Shown: positions 30,901-37,859, counted from the first letter of the stretch. The stretch is DNA of 64,000 nt from Symbiodinium natans (GCA_905221605.1 CAJNDS010002317.1:334501-398500); one strand, 5' to 3'. A program made the numbers and translations. Notes: generated by a model not told the origin, from the sequence alone.

Positions 30901-33900
30901 AAACCCTAAACCCTAAACCCTAAACCCTAAACCCTAGGGCTTTGTGGGCGCCTCGGCCTTCGTGGCCGCGGGCGCCTCCTTCACATTGGGCGCGGCGCTG
31001 CGCGGGGCTCCCAGGACCTTCCTGGCACCCTCCCTTGCCGGCAGTTTTATGATTAGGGTTTAGGGTTTGGGGTTTGGGGTTTGGGGTTTAGGGTTTAGGG
31101 TTTAGGGTTTAGGGTTTAGGGTTTAGGGTTTAGATACCTATACTAGTTAAGGGTAGCTACGAAACTGGAGGTACATAGAGTGCCAGGTTTGCTTTGGGTG
31201 GCCCAGGGGGACCCTGTTTGCCCCCTTTTTGGGGGGTTCTGGGCTCCCTTCAACCCCCAAGAAAGGGTACCCTGGGTTCAAGTTCAAGGTCGCCCTTATA
31301 GAGTGACCAACCCCAAAAAGGCGGTACCCTTGCTAAACTGGGCCCCCCATGCCCTAAACCCTAAACCCTAAACCCTAAACCCTAAACCCTAAACCCTAAA
31401 CCCTGAACCGCAGGACCTTGGGCGTCTCCGCGCGAAGCTCGGGGGCTCCAAAGCTGACTTCCGAGCCGTCACCTGTGTCCGAGTGGCTCGGAGACGAAGC
31501 CGGCCTCCAAGCCTCTCGGCCCTTGTTTCGGGTTTAGGGTTTAGGGGTTTGCGGGGTTTAGAGTTCAGAGTTTAGGTTTTAGGGTTTAGGGCTTAGGGTT
31601 AACTTGGGATACGGTTTTTAGGCAAGATCCAGGCTGTCGGCGCTTATGACTTCTAGTCCGAGCTGGGTTCCTTATACTTCTAATTCTACGGAGAACTAGC
31701 TCACAATGGGTCCTTGGGGATGCTTTTCTCTGGTTTTGCAGGCGGTACTAGCTGATTAGCTTGCATAATGCAGCTACAGGGTGCATGAAATAGCTCAGGC
31801 TCTTAGCCTAGGGAGGAGTTACTCGAAGACAAGATTCCCTTTTAATGGGGATTTTCGAGGATCCTCTTCGGAAACCCCACACCCTAACCCTGAACGCCAA
31901 GCCCTAAACCCTAAATCCTGAACCCCAAACCCCACACCTTCAACTCAGCAACCCTAAACCCTAGACTCTAAACCCCCCTAAACCCTAAACCCTAAACCCT
32001 AAACCCTAAACCCTAAACCCTAAACCCTAAACCCTAAACCCTAAACCCTAAACCCTAAACCCTAAACCCCCAACACCCCTTGGACAATCGAGGCCTGGAT
32101 AGAAAGTCGGCGTGAGGAGATCATCCCGGGCCTGGCGTCCTGGAGCCTGGTTCGTGTACCTTGGGAAGGTTAGGTTTCTGTAAGGGCTTGGGGTTTAGGG
32201 TTGAGGGTTTTGGGGTTGGGGTTCAGGGTTTTGCGGTTTAGCTAGCCCTTGGGGGGTTGGGGAGCTTAAGCTAGGTTGCCATGAAGGTTGCTTTGGGGCT
32301 CCTAAGTGTGATCCTTTTGGAGAAGGGGATGTCTTCATGTAGTGAGGAATATAACGCCCTTATGATGGCTCACTTGGGGACGATCTGAACCCTTGAAGGT
32401 TTGTGGTCCGTGCACTTTAACATGAGTTGAACCTATATTGTTGCTTGTCGTCTTACGCGAGTTTTCAAGGCTATTTCTAGGGTTCTACTTCCCGAAACCC
32501 GAAACCCTAAACCCGAAACCCGAAACCCTAAACCCCAAACCCCAAACCCCAAACCCTAAACCCTAAACCCTAAACCCTCTATGGGTTCCCAAGGTGCAGA
32601 ACTTCCTGCCGCAGCCCGTGGCCGAAGAGGCCCTGGCCATGGCCCAGAACCTCGGCGAGGCGGCGTGGCGGCGCACCGCGCCCGCGCAGGCGGACGACGC
32701 GGTCCACCGCTTTCGGTACCGGGGCCTGAACCTCGGGACCAAATGAGCCCCCAAAGATTAGTGTGATGTGCCCTAGACTACTGTAATTCCTATTGAGGTA
32801 TATGAGCCCTAAACCCTTTTGGGGTTCATGTCGCCCCAAGGAATGAGACCGGCGCAAGCTTCGACGCCCTGCAAGCGGCCCTCGCCGAACTGATTCCAGC
32901 GATCCGGTCGGTGCCGACCAGGGCGGAGTTCCGATTCGGGCGCTACGGCCCCGCGGATTTCATCGACACCCATACGGATGAGGGCACCTACGCAGCCTTC
33001 TGGGACGATCCCGCTGTGTACTCGCGCCGGGTGGCGCTCATCCTGTACCTGACCAAGAACCTTGGGACCCAAATGAACCCTACAATTGGGTCACATACCC
33101 TAACATAGCCCCAATATGGTATATAACCCATAAACCCTTTTGCGCTTGATTTAGTCCCCAAGGAACTGGACCTCCGCGGATGGGGGCGTGTTCATCGATG
33201 GCGAACCGGAATGCGTGGGCGGAGGGGCAGAAGTTGTGCCAACCTTCAACGAGGCAGTGTGCTTTCTGGTGCCACGCGACCACCGCGTCACCCCCGTGCG
33301 AGCAAGCGATCGATTCCGCTACTCGATCTATGGCTGGTGGTACACCCGAGGAAAGTACAGACCGCCGTGGCAAAACATCCCCCGATCGAAGTGCAGGGCA
33401 GGGGAGTGAAGCAACCCCAAAACCCAAGCCGTCAAGCACCCCCCCAAGCCCACTTTGCGTGACTACTTTTAGGGTAGAGTAGGGGTTCTGCAGCTCAAGC
33501 CCGCAGACATCCACAAGGCTCCCAGCCCCCCCCCTCCCCAGAGAGGGCTTCAGGGGAAGCCTCGGGCCCGGCAAGAAGCCCTTGTAAACCCCAATAGTCA
33601 AAACCCTGAATGAAACGCAAATCCAAAAAACACCAAGCTCCAAACCCCAACAGCCACCAGAACCTTCAAAACCCGAACCCCCAATTCCACAACCTGAAAA
33701 CCCCAAACCCCAAACCTCAAAACCCTAGAACCCTAAACCCCAAAACCCTAAAACCCTAAAACCCTAAACCCCGAAGCCTAAAACCTTTAAACCCTAAACC
33801 CTAAACCCCAGCCTTCACTTTCCAGGGGCTGGGCCTGGGCTTGGCAGCACGCTGAGCTTCTCCAAGGGCTCGGGAGTTTTACCGGGGTTTAGTAGGGTTT

Positions 33901-35204
33901 GGGGTTGAGGGTTTAGGGTTGGGGGGTTTAGGGTTTAGGGTTCTGGTTTAGGGCTTAGGGTTTGGGGTTGTGGGTTTAGTTTTTTTTTTTTTTTTTTTGG
34001 GGGGGGGGGGGGGCTCGGGATTGAGGGTTTTTTGGCTCCGGTGAGATTTCCGGGTTTTTGAGGGACTGGGGGTATTTTTGCCCTCACCCTAAAGCCAGAA
34101 GACCAGCTTGAGGCGGGTTTGGGCTCGGGTTCGAGGTTACTTAGGGTAGTTCAGGGCTTAATGCCAGGAGCTTTGGATTTTGGCAGCAGGTGCCAGCACT
34201 TAGCCTCAACATCCGTAGAAAGGCGGCGGGTGGGGCCTTCAGTAAGGGTTTCTTTAGGGACTGCAGGGTCTCTGCTGGTGCCTGTTTGTGAGACATCCGT
34301 CTGCACTAGAACACGGCCGTCAGTCCGGCCCTAAACCCTAAACCTTCAGGGTTCGGAGGCAGAGAGATTTGGGTTCCAAGGAGGAAGAGTCGCTCCACAT
34401 AAAGCTTTCGGCAGTTTCGGTTTTTCAGGGCTTGCAGCTGAAGCTTTCCGCATCACAACACCGCCGCTCATCAGGATTAAGCAGCCAACCCGAGTGGGTT
34501 TAGAGTTTAGGGTTCAGGGTTTAGGGTTTAGGAATCCCGGTTCCCTGAAACCCCCAAACCTCCCCCTCCGACTCCAGTGAGGCCGTTTGCAAGGCCGTCG
34601 CCGAGTCACACAAGGGGAGCATCCGAGTCGAGCGCCCTGGCGCCAACCAGGAGAACACAAGGGCGGGTTTAGGGTTTAGGGTTTAGGGTTTGTAGTTTAG
34701 GCGGGAATTTGTAGGGTATGAATCCTGCAGTCGAAAGGCCCCCCCCTCCCCCCCGGACTTGATTTAGGGTCATAGGGGGGGGGGGGGGTTGCTATAACCC
34801 CCCCGCCCTCCCAAGTACAACCAGTCCTGTTCCGGGGTCACTGTGGACCTCGAACATCCCCCCACAATCCGACCAGTGAGTGAAGATCCAAGATCAGGCT
34901 CTAGGCGTATTCCTTATTGGACTTTTGACTGGCGCCGTGCCTCTGGGAACTTTCGTCACATCCACAGACCTTAAGTGAGGTTCAGGGTTCAGGGTTTAGG
35001 GTTTGGGGTTTCGGGTTTAGGGTTTCGGGTTCCCTTCGGGTTCGTTTTCAAAACCCCCAAACCCTAAGCACGCAACTCAACACAAGCCCTTGCAGGTCCC
35101 AAGTGGGTAAGGGATCGAGCTTCATCGTCACCTTGCCCTGCACCAAGGACTTCGGCCCGGGCCCTCAGTACACCCCGGCGGCCCGAACCGCTTTGGGTCT
35201 ACAG
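18899..35204 (+). CDS. Sensor histidine kinase in at least 14 small exons over 16 kb
   Basis: Exons spell the standard kinase order: dimerisation helix (EVRTPLHGMVGLATAME), second helix (LGMIRSCASRLL, VVTNALELSEG), linker strands, N box (VNACKFTSKG), G1 box (VVDTG then AGIP), F box (EALGKIFQPLEQ), GLGL box, and C-terminal strands (SHKGSIRVERPG, GKGSSFIVTLPC). The family autophosphorylates a His and passes the phosphate to a receiver domain. The His itself would be the last codon of an upstream exon I could not find, and the GGT before GLGL is also missing. Most neighbouring exons join in a compatible phase. At least four introns have GC donors. Introns are filled with telomere-like repeats and palindromic elements. 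A dioxygenase gene lies within the F-box to GLGL intron. Exons are listed separately. An alternative is a rearranged or decayed copy, but no exon has an internal stop. Confidence 0.82.
18963..19066 (+). repeat. (TTTAGGG)n array at the start of kinase intron 1
   Basis: TTTAGGG units with a few TTTAAGG variants begin a few bases after the donor of exon 1. The array is followed by a T tract and a long G tract (19071-19101). Confidence 0.9.
19160..19405 (+). repeat. CCCTAAAA-type octamer array
   Basis: Units are mostly CCCTAAAA and CCCTTAAA rather than the heptamer, a local variant. It is followed by an island (19410-19475) with a CGAAGTCCGA...GAGGTGCCAG word set that also occurs at 4709-4743. 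Confidence 0.85.
19791..19842 (+). CDS. Histidine kinase exon 2: linker between helices
   Basis: Acceptor GGACTCCAG, donor CTTGA|GTTTAGAG. In the phase set by exon 1 it reads EDCGLGRGQEAAPRRLE and joins exon 3 in frame as RRLE-LGMIRS. The donor GT belongs to a GTTTAG telomere-like unit. The CCCTAAA array at 19700-19752 precedes it and TTTAGGG at 19851-19915 follows. Confidence 0.7.
20025..20140. mobile_element. Palindromic element family E, complete copy without insert
   Basis: Begins CTCGGAGGTTCATGGTACTT and ends AGTACCAGGAACCTCTAAG. Inner arms ACAACTGTACTT and AAGTACAGTTAT are also inverted. At 116 bp it lacks any telomere-like insert, so it serves as the empty reference for the interrupted copy at 44632. 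Confidence 0.85.
20145..20280. repeat. Possible further palindromic element
   Basis: Contains TATGGTCCCGAACCTCC...GGGTTCTGATGTA and the approximate inverse TACTGAGAGACCATG...GGTTCAGGTACATTAGAACC. A related pattern (CCATGTAACTACC, GGGCCCATAT) occurs at 3786-3990. The family is only loosely defined. Confidence 0.4.
20393..20460 (+). repeat. GTGTTTG minisatellite
   Basis: Short tandem GTGTGTTTG/GTGTGGG units. The ORFs across it (rich in Val, Gly, Cys and Trp) are artefacts. Confidence 0.7.
20711..20747 (+). CDS. Histidine kinase exon 3: second dimerisation helix, first half
   Basis: Acceptor GAACAAG, then LGMIRSCASRLL, then a GC donor (CTG|GCGCCT). The L..I..C...LL pattern is typical of the second helix. 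CCCTAAA (20610-20682) lies upstream and TTTAGGG/TTTTGGGG variants (20790-20930) lie downstream. Confidence 0.8.
21472..21735 (+). repeat. (CCCCAAG)n array, a private telomere-like variant
   Basis: About 20 consecutive CCCCAAG units (roughly 21500-21645), flanked by CCCCAAA and CCCTAAA units. This variant is rare elsewhere, so it was amplified locally. Long ORFs here (Lys-Pro-Gln-Ala, or Trp-Gly-Leu-Gly on the other strand) are repeat translations. Confidence 0.92.
21786..21886 (+). repeat. (TTTAGGG)n array that supplies a splice acceptor
   Basis: TTTAGGG units run directly into kinase exon 4. The last unit, GTTTAG, provides the AG acceptor with no intervening unique sequence. Confidence 0.8.
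21887..21926 (+). CDS. Histidine kinase exon 4: end of second helix
   Basis: Acceptor GTTTAG from the telomere-like repeat; reads DVVTNALELSEGK. It ends in phase 1 with a GC donor (AAAG|GCTCAG), which joins exon 5 as GK-E-ETCLEV. An alternative end at 21946 (G|GTTCAGGG) would not fit the phase of exon 5. Confidence 0.8.
21950..22140 (+). repeat. Mixed TTTAGGG / TTCAGGG / TTTGGGG array
   Basis: Alternating variant units, including strict TTCAGGG-TTTAGGG alternation at 21950-21985. Confidence 0.85.
22787..22836 (+). CDS. Histidine kinase exon 5: strand after dimerisation domain
   Basis: Acceptor AAGAACAG, phase 1 start; reads ETCLEVNFAAVAEEAR; donor CGG|GTTTCCC. The LEV-F pattern fits the first strand leading to the ATPase domain. 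CCCTAAA lies before it and TTTAGGG (22846-22915) after it. Confidence 0.75.
23371..23428 (+). CDS. Histidine kinase exon 6
   Basis: Acceptor CAGAAAG, phase 0; reads VVTMSSLAVDKANKPLLKP; ends in phase 1 with a GC donor (CCAG|GCATTT). The A-x-K-x-L pattern is the segment before the N box in these kinases. Confidence 0.72.
23429..24491 (+). other. Kinase intron 6
   Basis: Holds TTTAGGG-like units (23455-23520), G-rich tracts (23578-23640), a diverged family H element (about 23848-23930) and CCCTAAA remnants near 24180-24245. A 99-codon frame across 23516-23815 ends in a protein-like stretch (SAIHFAFLERGAQIEFDLYG), but I could not connect it to any exon. Confidence 0.5.
24492..24544 (+). CDS. 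Histidine kinase exon 7
   Basis: Acceptor TACGCAG, phase 1 start giving KP-GVDLEIKNLLVEKEE after joining exon 6, then IPL. The 3' border is uncertain: a GTGTTG donor after IPL (24544) or a site after VLPS (about 24555). The I-P-L motif usually lies about 10 residues before the N-box helix. Confidence 0.65.
24611..24730. mobile_element. Element family I, copy 1
   Basis: Shares ATAGGGGCCTGAGTG, AGAATAGGGCTTTGGGG and CCGACC...TTC words in the same order with 42821-42932. It lies in kinase intron 7. Downstream, ATTCAG|CAACTTCGACCGTAGGCTC (24948-24967) could encode a small exon (NFDRRL), which would suit the kinase but fails a clean phase test. Confidence 0.6.
24991..25082 (+). repeat. (CCCTAAA)n array
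   Basis: Thirteen near-perfect units in kinase intron 7. A family D element follows at 25171-25264, then a second CCCTAAA stretch at 25262-25337. Confidence 0.92.
25171..25264. mobile_element. Palindromic element family D, copy 3
   Basis: Begins CTTGGGATGTATACTAAGAG, has the interior TGGGGATTATAAT, and ends GTTAGCATAAGGGCGAACATCC, inverse to the start. Confidence 0.7.
25375..25401 (+). CDS. Histidine kinase exon: start of N box
   Basis: Acceptor CGTCGCAG; reads CTQLLYNLV; donor GTG|GTCGCT. It joins the next exon as LLYNLV-VNACKFTSKG, an unmistakable N box that coordinates Mg-ATP. The intron starts GTCG followed by CTGGGG and ends CCCGAG followed by GTCA, the same duplication layout as the introners. 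Confidence 0.82.
25503..25590. mobile_element. Element family H in kinase N-box intron
   Basis: Contains GGTCCTTATTGGGGTCCTTA, GGGGTCC(A/C)..TTTTTGTGGGGTCCCC and TTCGTAAATCCCCAACT. Related copies lie at 43690-43768 and 62255-62352, with weaker ones at 5303-5390. Confidence 0.55.
26167..26343 (+). repeat. (CCCTAAA)n array
   Basis: About 177 bp of near-perfect units ending 25 bp upstream of the N-box exon. Confidence 0.92.
26369..26420 (+). CDS. Histidine kinase exon: N box
   Basis: Acceptor ACCCGAG; reads VNACKFTSKGSAPGLRL; phase 1 end at TTGG|GTGCCT. N-A-x-K-F-T is the N-box signature. It joins the next exon as RL-D-QLEIRVVDTG. Confidence 0.88.
27416..27445 (+). CDS. Histidine kinase exon: G1 box
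   Basis: Acceptor GGAAGCAG; reads QLEIRVVDT, then G split by a GC donor (ACGG|GCTTCC). The D-T-G is the start of the G1 box. Reading on without splicing would give a non-conserved FPAVT, so the GC donor is favoured. Confidence 0.85.
27446..28217 (+). other. Kinase intron after the G1 box
   Basis: Unusually, no pure telomere-like array is present in this 772-bp intron. Frames at 27742-27945 and 27875-28189 are open on both strands and not recognised. GC-AG borders. Confidence 0.6.
28218..28270 (+). CDS. Histidine kinase exon: G1/F box
   Basis: Acceptor CTCCCAG; reads AGIPPEALGKIFQPLEQ after the codon shared with the previous exon, so the join is DTG-AGIPPEALGKIF. This is a textbook F-box region. 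The 3' border is uncertain: a GA donor (CAG|GAGCTT) fits where conservation stops. Confidence 0.9.
28620..29072. repeat. Telomere-like arrays within the large kinase intron
   Basis: CCCTAAA at 28620-28726 and 28834-28882, TTTAGGG at 28970-29072. GC-rich islands lie between them (28727-28833 and 28883-28969), the second beginning with CCCCAAGCCCTGAA. None matches the missing GGT part of the kinase. Confidence 0.88.
29233..29347. mobile_element. Palindromic element family F
   Basis: Starts GACCCGAGAAGGCCCTTATT, has the interior TTTTTTAGGGTTGGGGTTCCCT and AAACCAAAAAAAGGTACCC, and ends CTAGGTTACTTCTGGGTCTAG, inverse to the start. Copies: 7908-8000, 35489-35600, 45769-45885, 50766-50880, 54938-55025, 55336-55452 and 56866-56980. 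Confidence 0.75.
30015..30430 (+). other. Open frame region, not recognised
   Basis: A 131-codon frame (30015-30410) with Cys, Pro and Lys in the first half and Phe-rich hydrophobic sequence from T-rich DNA in the second. No domain is seen. The second half is probably non-coding. Confidence 0.2.
30793..30935 (+). repeat. Introner family A 5' end duplicated and run into (CCCTAAA)n
   Basis: CTCGGTAGGCCCTTGGGATA, a family A 5' terminus, is followed by GACCCTAAACC. The words CCCTTGGGATATGACCCTAAA then repeat once before about 100 bp of perfect CCCTAAA units. The element's 3' half is missing. Confidence 0.8.
30950..31045. CDS. Candidate exon, strand undecided
   Basis: A GC-rich island between CCCTAAA and TTTAGGG arrays. 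The minus strand reads ARKVLGAPRSAAPNVKEAPA; the plus strand is also open and Ala/Gly-rich. No domain. Confidence 0.3.
31191..31343. mobile_element. Introner family C-like element, rearranged
   Basis: Begins CTTTGGGTGGCCCAGGGGGA and ends GGTACCCTTGCTAAACTGGGC. The interior has CCCTTATAGAGTGACCAACC and CCCAAAAAGG as in other family C copies, plus an extra GGGTACCCTGGG block. Confidence 0.5.
31415..31490 (+). CDS. Candidate exon
   Basis: After ACCGCAG the frame reads DLGRLRAKLGGSKADFRAVT, coding-like, between CCCTAAA and TTTAGGG-like arrays. It could be an upstream exon of the dioxygenase gene or belong to the kinase. Not assignable. Confidence 0.3.
31975..32068 (+). repeat. (CCCTAAA)n array
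   Basis: Near-perfect units, 94 bp, just before the candidate exon at 32.08 kb. Confidence 0.92.
32080..32150 (+). CDS. Candidate upstream exon of the dioxygenase gene
   Basis: The frame reads WTIEAWIESRREEIIPGLAS followed by WSL, with a CTG|GTTCGT donor. Composition is convincingly coding. It lies one intron upstream of the dioxygenase exons, so it may be its N-terminal part, but the upstream border is unclear. Confidence 0.45.
32594..33409 (+). CDS. 2-oxoglutarate/Fe(II) dioxygenase (prolyl 4-hydroxylase-like), at least three exons
   Basis: Exons 32594-32727, 32841-33056 and 33163-33409 (TGA). Removing two family B introners with one copy of the GAAC/GAAT duplication gives a continuous frame. 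The enzyme would use O2 and 2-oxoglutarate to hydroxylate a substrate. Visible parts: VQNFLPQPVAEEA at the start, H-x-D iron ligands in FIDTHTDEGTY, the RRVALILYLTKNW strand, DGGVFIDGEPE, the NEAVCFLVPRDHRVTPV region with the distal His, and RFRYSIYGWWY with the Arg that binds 2-oxoglutarate. All catalytic residues appear present. The first exon opens at an AAG acceptor in phase 0, so more exons may lie upstream (32.08 kb). The gene sits on the same strand inside a kinase intron. Confidence 0.9.
32732..32840 (+). mobile_element. Introner family B in dioxygenase intron 1
   Basis: CTCGGGACCAAATGAGCCC to CATGTCGCCCCAAG, flanked by GAAC (32728-32731) and GAAT (32841-32844). The spliced junction reads RYRGLNETGAS. 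GA-AG borders. Confidence 0.92.
33061..33162 (+). mobile_element. Introner family B in dioxygenase intron 2
   Basis: CTTGGGACCCAAATGAACCC to GATTTAGTCCCCAAG, flanked by the perfect duplication GAAC (33057-33060 and 33163-33166). Splicing restores LYLTKNWTSADGG, the conserved order in this enzyme family. No GT donor is available in frame. Confidence 0.95.
33826..33843 (+). CDS. Histidine kinase exon: GLGL box (tiny)
   Basis: Acceptor CTTTCCAG; reads GLGLGL before a GC donor (TTG|GCAGCA), or GLGL if the exon ends at 33837. It joins AVCKAVAESHKGSI, giving the G2 box plus the following helix. The preceding GGT should come from an exon not found. Confidence 0.65.
34582..34666 (+). CDS. Histidine kinase exon: helix and strand after GLGL
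   Basis: Acceptor CCAGTGAG; reads AVCKAVAESHKGSIRVERPG then ANQENTRA; phase 1 end at GCGG|GTTTAGGG. The donor lies exactly at the first unit of a TTTAGGG array. Confidence 0.85.
34740..34802. repeat. Opposed C and G tracts
   Basis: C tracts near 34740-34756, a G tract at 34776-34788 and more C at 34798-34803, in kinase intron. Confidence 0.8.
35104..35204 (+). CDS. Histidine kinase exon: C-terminal strand
   Basis: Acceptor GGTCCCAAG, phase 1; reads VGKGSSFIVTLPCTKDFGPG and continues about 15 residues to an AG/GT-like border near 35204; an in-frame TAG follows at about 35229. G-x-G-S-x-F-x-V-x-L-P is the usual end of the ATPase domain. No receiver domain was found before the next gene. Confidence 0.85.
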
Positions 35205-35838
35205 GGTCGTATAGGTGTTTACAGGGTTTAGTAGGGTTTTATAGGGTTTTTATCAGGGTTTGTAGGGTTTTAGAGGGTTCTATAGGGTTTACGGGTTCAT
35301 AGGGTGTTGCAGGGTTTATAGGGTTTATGGGGTTAGGGTTTAGGGTTTGTTTTAGGGACCGTTTAGGGCCGTGTCGGGTTTGGGGTGTAGGATGAATTAG
35401 TTTAGGGTTTGCAGGGTTCCATAGACATCGAAGTCATCACGAGGAAACCTTGAACGTACAACGTGGTCTGATGGTGAGCTTGGAGCGCAGATCCGACTCC
35501 GACCCAGAATCCATATAAGCCCTTCTTCCGTTTTGTTAGGGTTTAGGTTCCCTTGAACAGCCCCTGTAAACCAAAAAGGGCACCCGTTGTACGTGGTATA
35601 GATGGCGCGAGCAGCGCTTGAACACATGATTATCGCAATGCTTGCGTCATATCCCCACACAGACACATGCCCGAAGACCGAGGCCGTGGGTTCCGACACG
35701 ACCACCATCACTTGCTACCATCCACTACCTCTGCAACTATATTAGTCACATTAGTCCAGGTTATAGGTCCTAGGAGGTGGGCTTCTTGTCTTGGTGAGCA
35801 TCAAGTGGGGCCGGTGCTGGGACCCTGTTGCATAGACG
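35205..35838. other. Spacer between the kinase and WD40 genes
   Basis: Diverged telomere-like units with TATAGGGTTT and TGTAGGGTTT variants (35215-35400), then a family F element (35489-35600), then about 230 bp of unique sequence before the WD40 start codon. Promoter signals could not be recognised. Confidence 0.55.
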
Positions 35839-37201
35839 ATGGCGCGATCGCGGTCGCGCAGCCCATGCCCGGAAGCCCATTTCGTTCTCTTGTCCGGCAG
35901 GAGCCTCGGCACAGTGCAGTTGGCCGCTGGCACCACGTTCTTCGACGTATACCAGGCCGCAGTGGAATGCGGGGCAATCCAGGAGCTGGACCCCGCAGAG
36001 CTCATTGTTGGCCAGGAGCGTCTGCTCCCCTATCCTCCGCTGGCTCAAGCCTCATTGCGTGGTATGTCGCGCGTCACCGTCTTGCCGTTGCCGCCTCGCC
36101 GTATCTTGGTGGCCGTGGCGTCTGACCGGATGCCATCGGCGCGATTGTACAACAGCAGCACGGGGGTTTTGGAGCGGACCTTCCGACACCCTGTTGGCAA
36201 GGTCCGCTCAGCAATGATGGCGAAAGACGGCAGCAGGCTCGTGACAACATCGGAGGACTGCGTGGTAAGGGTTTTCAACGTGAGCTCAGGCCAGTGCACG
36301 TATGAATTTTCGGAGCACACAGATTGGGTCCGTTGGGCCGAGTTCTCTCCAGATGGCCGGTACATTGTGACAGCATCGCGTGACGACTTGTCAAAGCTGA
36401 TCGATCTCGAGTCGGCAACTGTTCATACCCTTGAAGGAAACATCATGGCTTGCTTCTCTCCTGATGGACGCAGAGTCTTGACCACATCGGATGATGAAGA
36501 AGTTAATATTTATGACGTGGCCAGCGGTGAGTTGGAGAAGTCTTTGCAATTGCCATCTTGTGATGCTGTGGGTTCCGCAATGTTTTCGCCAGATGGGCGC
36601 AAGGTGGTCGTCGCGGTGTCAGTGAGGCAGGGTCGACAGGAGTCACAAGGGCGTGCGTGGCTCTTCGATGTCGAAACTGAGGGTCTTGACATGGTTTTTG
36701 AGGAGGACATGCCCTGGGCCAAAACCGCGCAGATTTCCCCTGATGGGCGCTATGTGCTGACCTGCTCGAAACATGCTGCCTGTGTGGGTGGTAACTCTGT
36801 TCCGAAGATTTTTGACATTGCGACAGGCCTTTGCGTTCAGCGCCTCGAAGGTCTTCGCGGCTTTGCACGCTCTGCGTCCTTCTCCCCTGACGGACTCGTC
36901 GCTGGGTAGGCCCTTAGGACATTGTTTTGTATTCCCTGATTGGGTTTAAGAGGATCACATTCTGCAATATCCCTAAACCCTAAACCCTAAACCCTAAACC
37001 CTAAACCCTAAACCCTAAACCCTAAACCCTAAACCCTAAACCCTAACCCCTTAAGGGCCATCCTAGGTTGTGCTGGTGGCCTCTGCAGAAGGCCAGCTGA
37101 AGCTCTTCAGCACACAAACGGGGCGGTGCATGCGGACACTGGAGACAGATGCTCCCATCTCTTCCGCTGTCTTCGCGCCTGTTGGGGCATGTACCACATA
37201 A
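35839..37201 (+). CDS. WD40 repeat protein, two exons
   Basis: Exons 35839-36897 and 37067-37201, 398 codons including TAA. The N-terminal 80 residues include a ubiquitin-like stretch (SLGTVQLAAGTTFFDVYQAA) and an ELDPAEL...LLPYPPL segment. About seven WD40 blades follow, marked by F-SPDG repeats (AEFSPDGRYIVTASRDD, ACFSPDGRRVLTTSDD, AMFSPDGRKVVVAVS, AQISPDGRYVLTCSK, ASFSPDGL-VVLVASAEG). It is probably a soluble propeller scaffold with unknown partners. The intron is a family A introner inside the last blade, and its removal gives a continuous blade. An ATG in good context starts the frame; no in-frame upstream exon was seen. Confidence 0.87.
36902..37066 (+). mobile_element. Introner family A in the WD40 gene
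   Basis: Starts CTGGGTAGGCCCTTAGGACA and ends AAGGGCCATCCTAG, flanked by GTCG (36898-36901) and GTTG (37067-37070). Intron 36898-37066 is GT-AG. About 75 bp of CCCTAAA (36971-37046) follows the word GCAATAT, the same insertion region as in the copy at 9520. Confidence 0.92.
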
Positions 37202-37639
37202 TTGAGCACGTGCACCAGTGGTAAAAGGTTGTTATTTGCGCCTTTTCTGAGTTTTCAGGAGACAAGGAAAAAAAGGTTGTTCTTGGCGCCTCCTCTAGGG
37301 TTTTAAGGAGACAGGGGTCTGGGCGAATTAAGTTACTAAGCCCAAGACGCCTCAAACCCCATGGCCCATGCATTTGCCAAGTATACACCAGCGCCAGGAC
37401 CCCCAAACCCTGACGTCCCTACTTAAAACCGACGCGCCCTAAACCATCCACCCTGTAGATCCTGAACCCTCAACCCCAAAACCCCAAAACCCCAAACCCT
37501 AAACCCCAAAACCCTAAACTAAACCCTAAACCCCAAACCCTAAACCCCAAACCCTCAACCCTAAACCCCAAATGAGGGTTGTTCTTTTTGGCGGGTTCTT
37601 GTGAGATACTTAGGAGGTCGATTAGGGAAAATGTCGGTC

Positions 37640-37815
37640 GTGCACACCTCTCGAGCGAGCGCAAGCTCGCGCAAGGGCGAACGCAAGCTCTGCGCAAGCT
37701 ATCTCTTGGCGATGTTCATTCAAAACTTCAAGTTGACCCTCCACATCTACTAGCACTTGCGAAAACCTCGCGCGCGCAAGCCCGCGCAAGGTTGGCGCAA
37801 GGGCGAAGCGCAAGG
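37640..37815 (+). repeat. GCGCAAG-rich degenerate repeat
   Basis: Repeated GCGCAAGC, GCGCAAGG and TCGCGC words. It is flanked by CCCTAAA-type runs on both sides (37470-37570 and 37865-38105). Confidence 0.65.
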
Positions 37816-37859
37816 GATCCTAATTGGCAGCCATGGAACGAGGATATAGAACAACCCTC

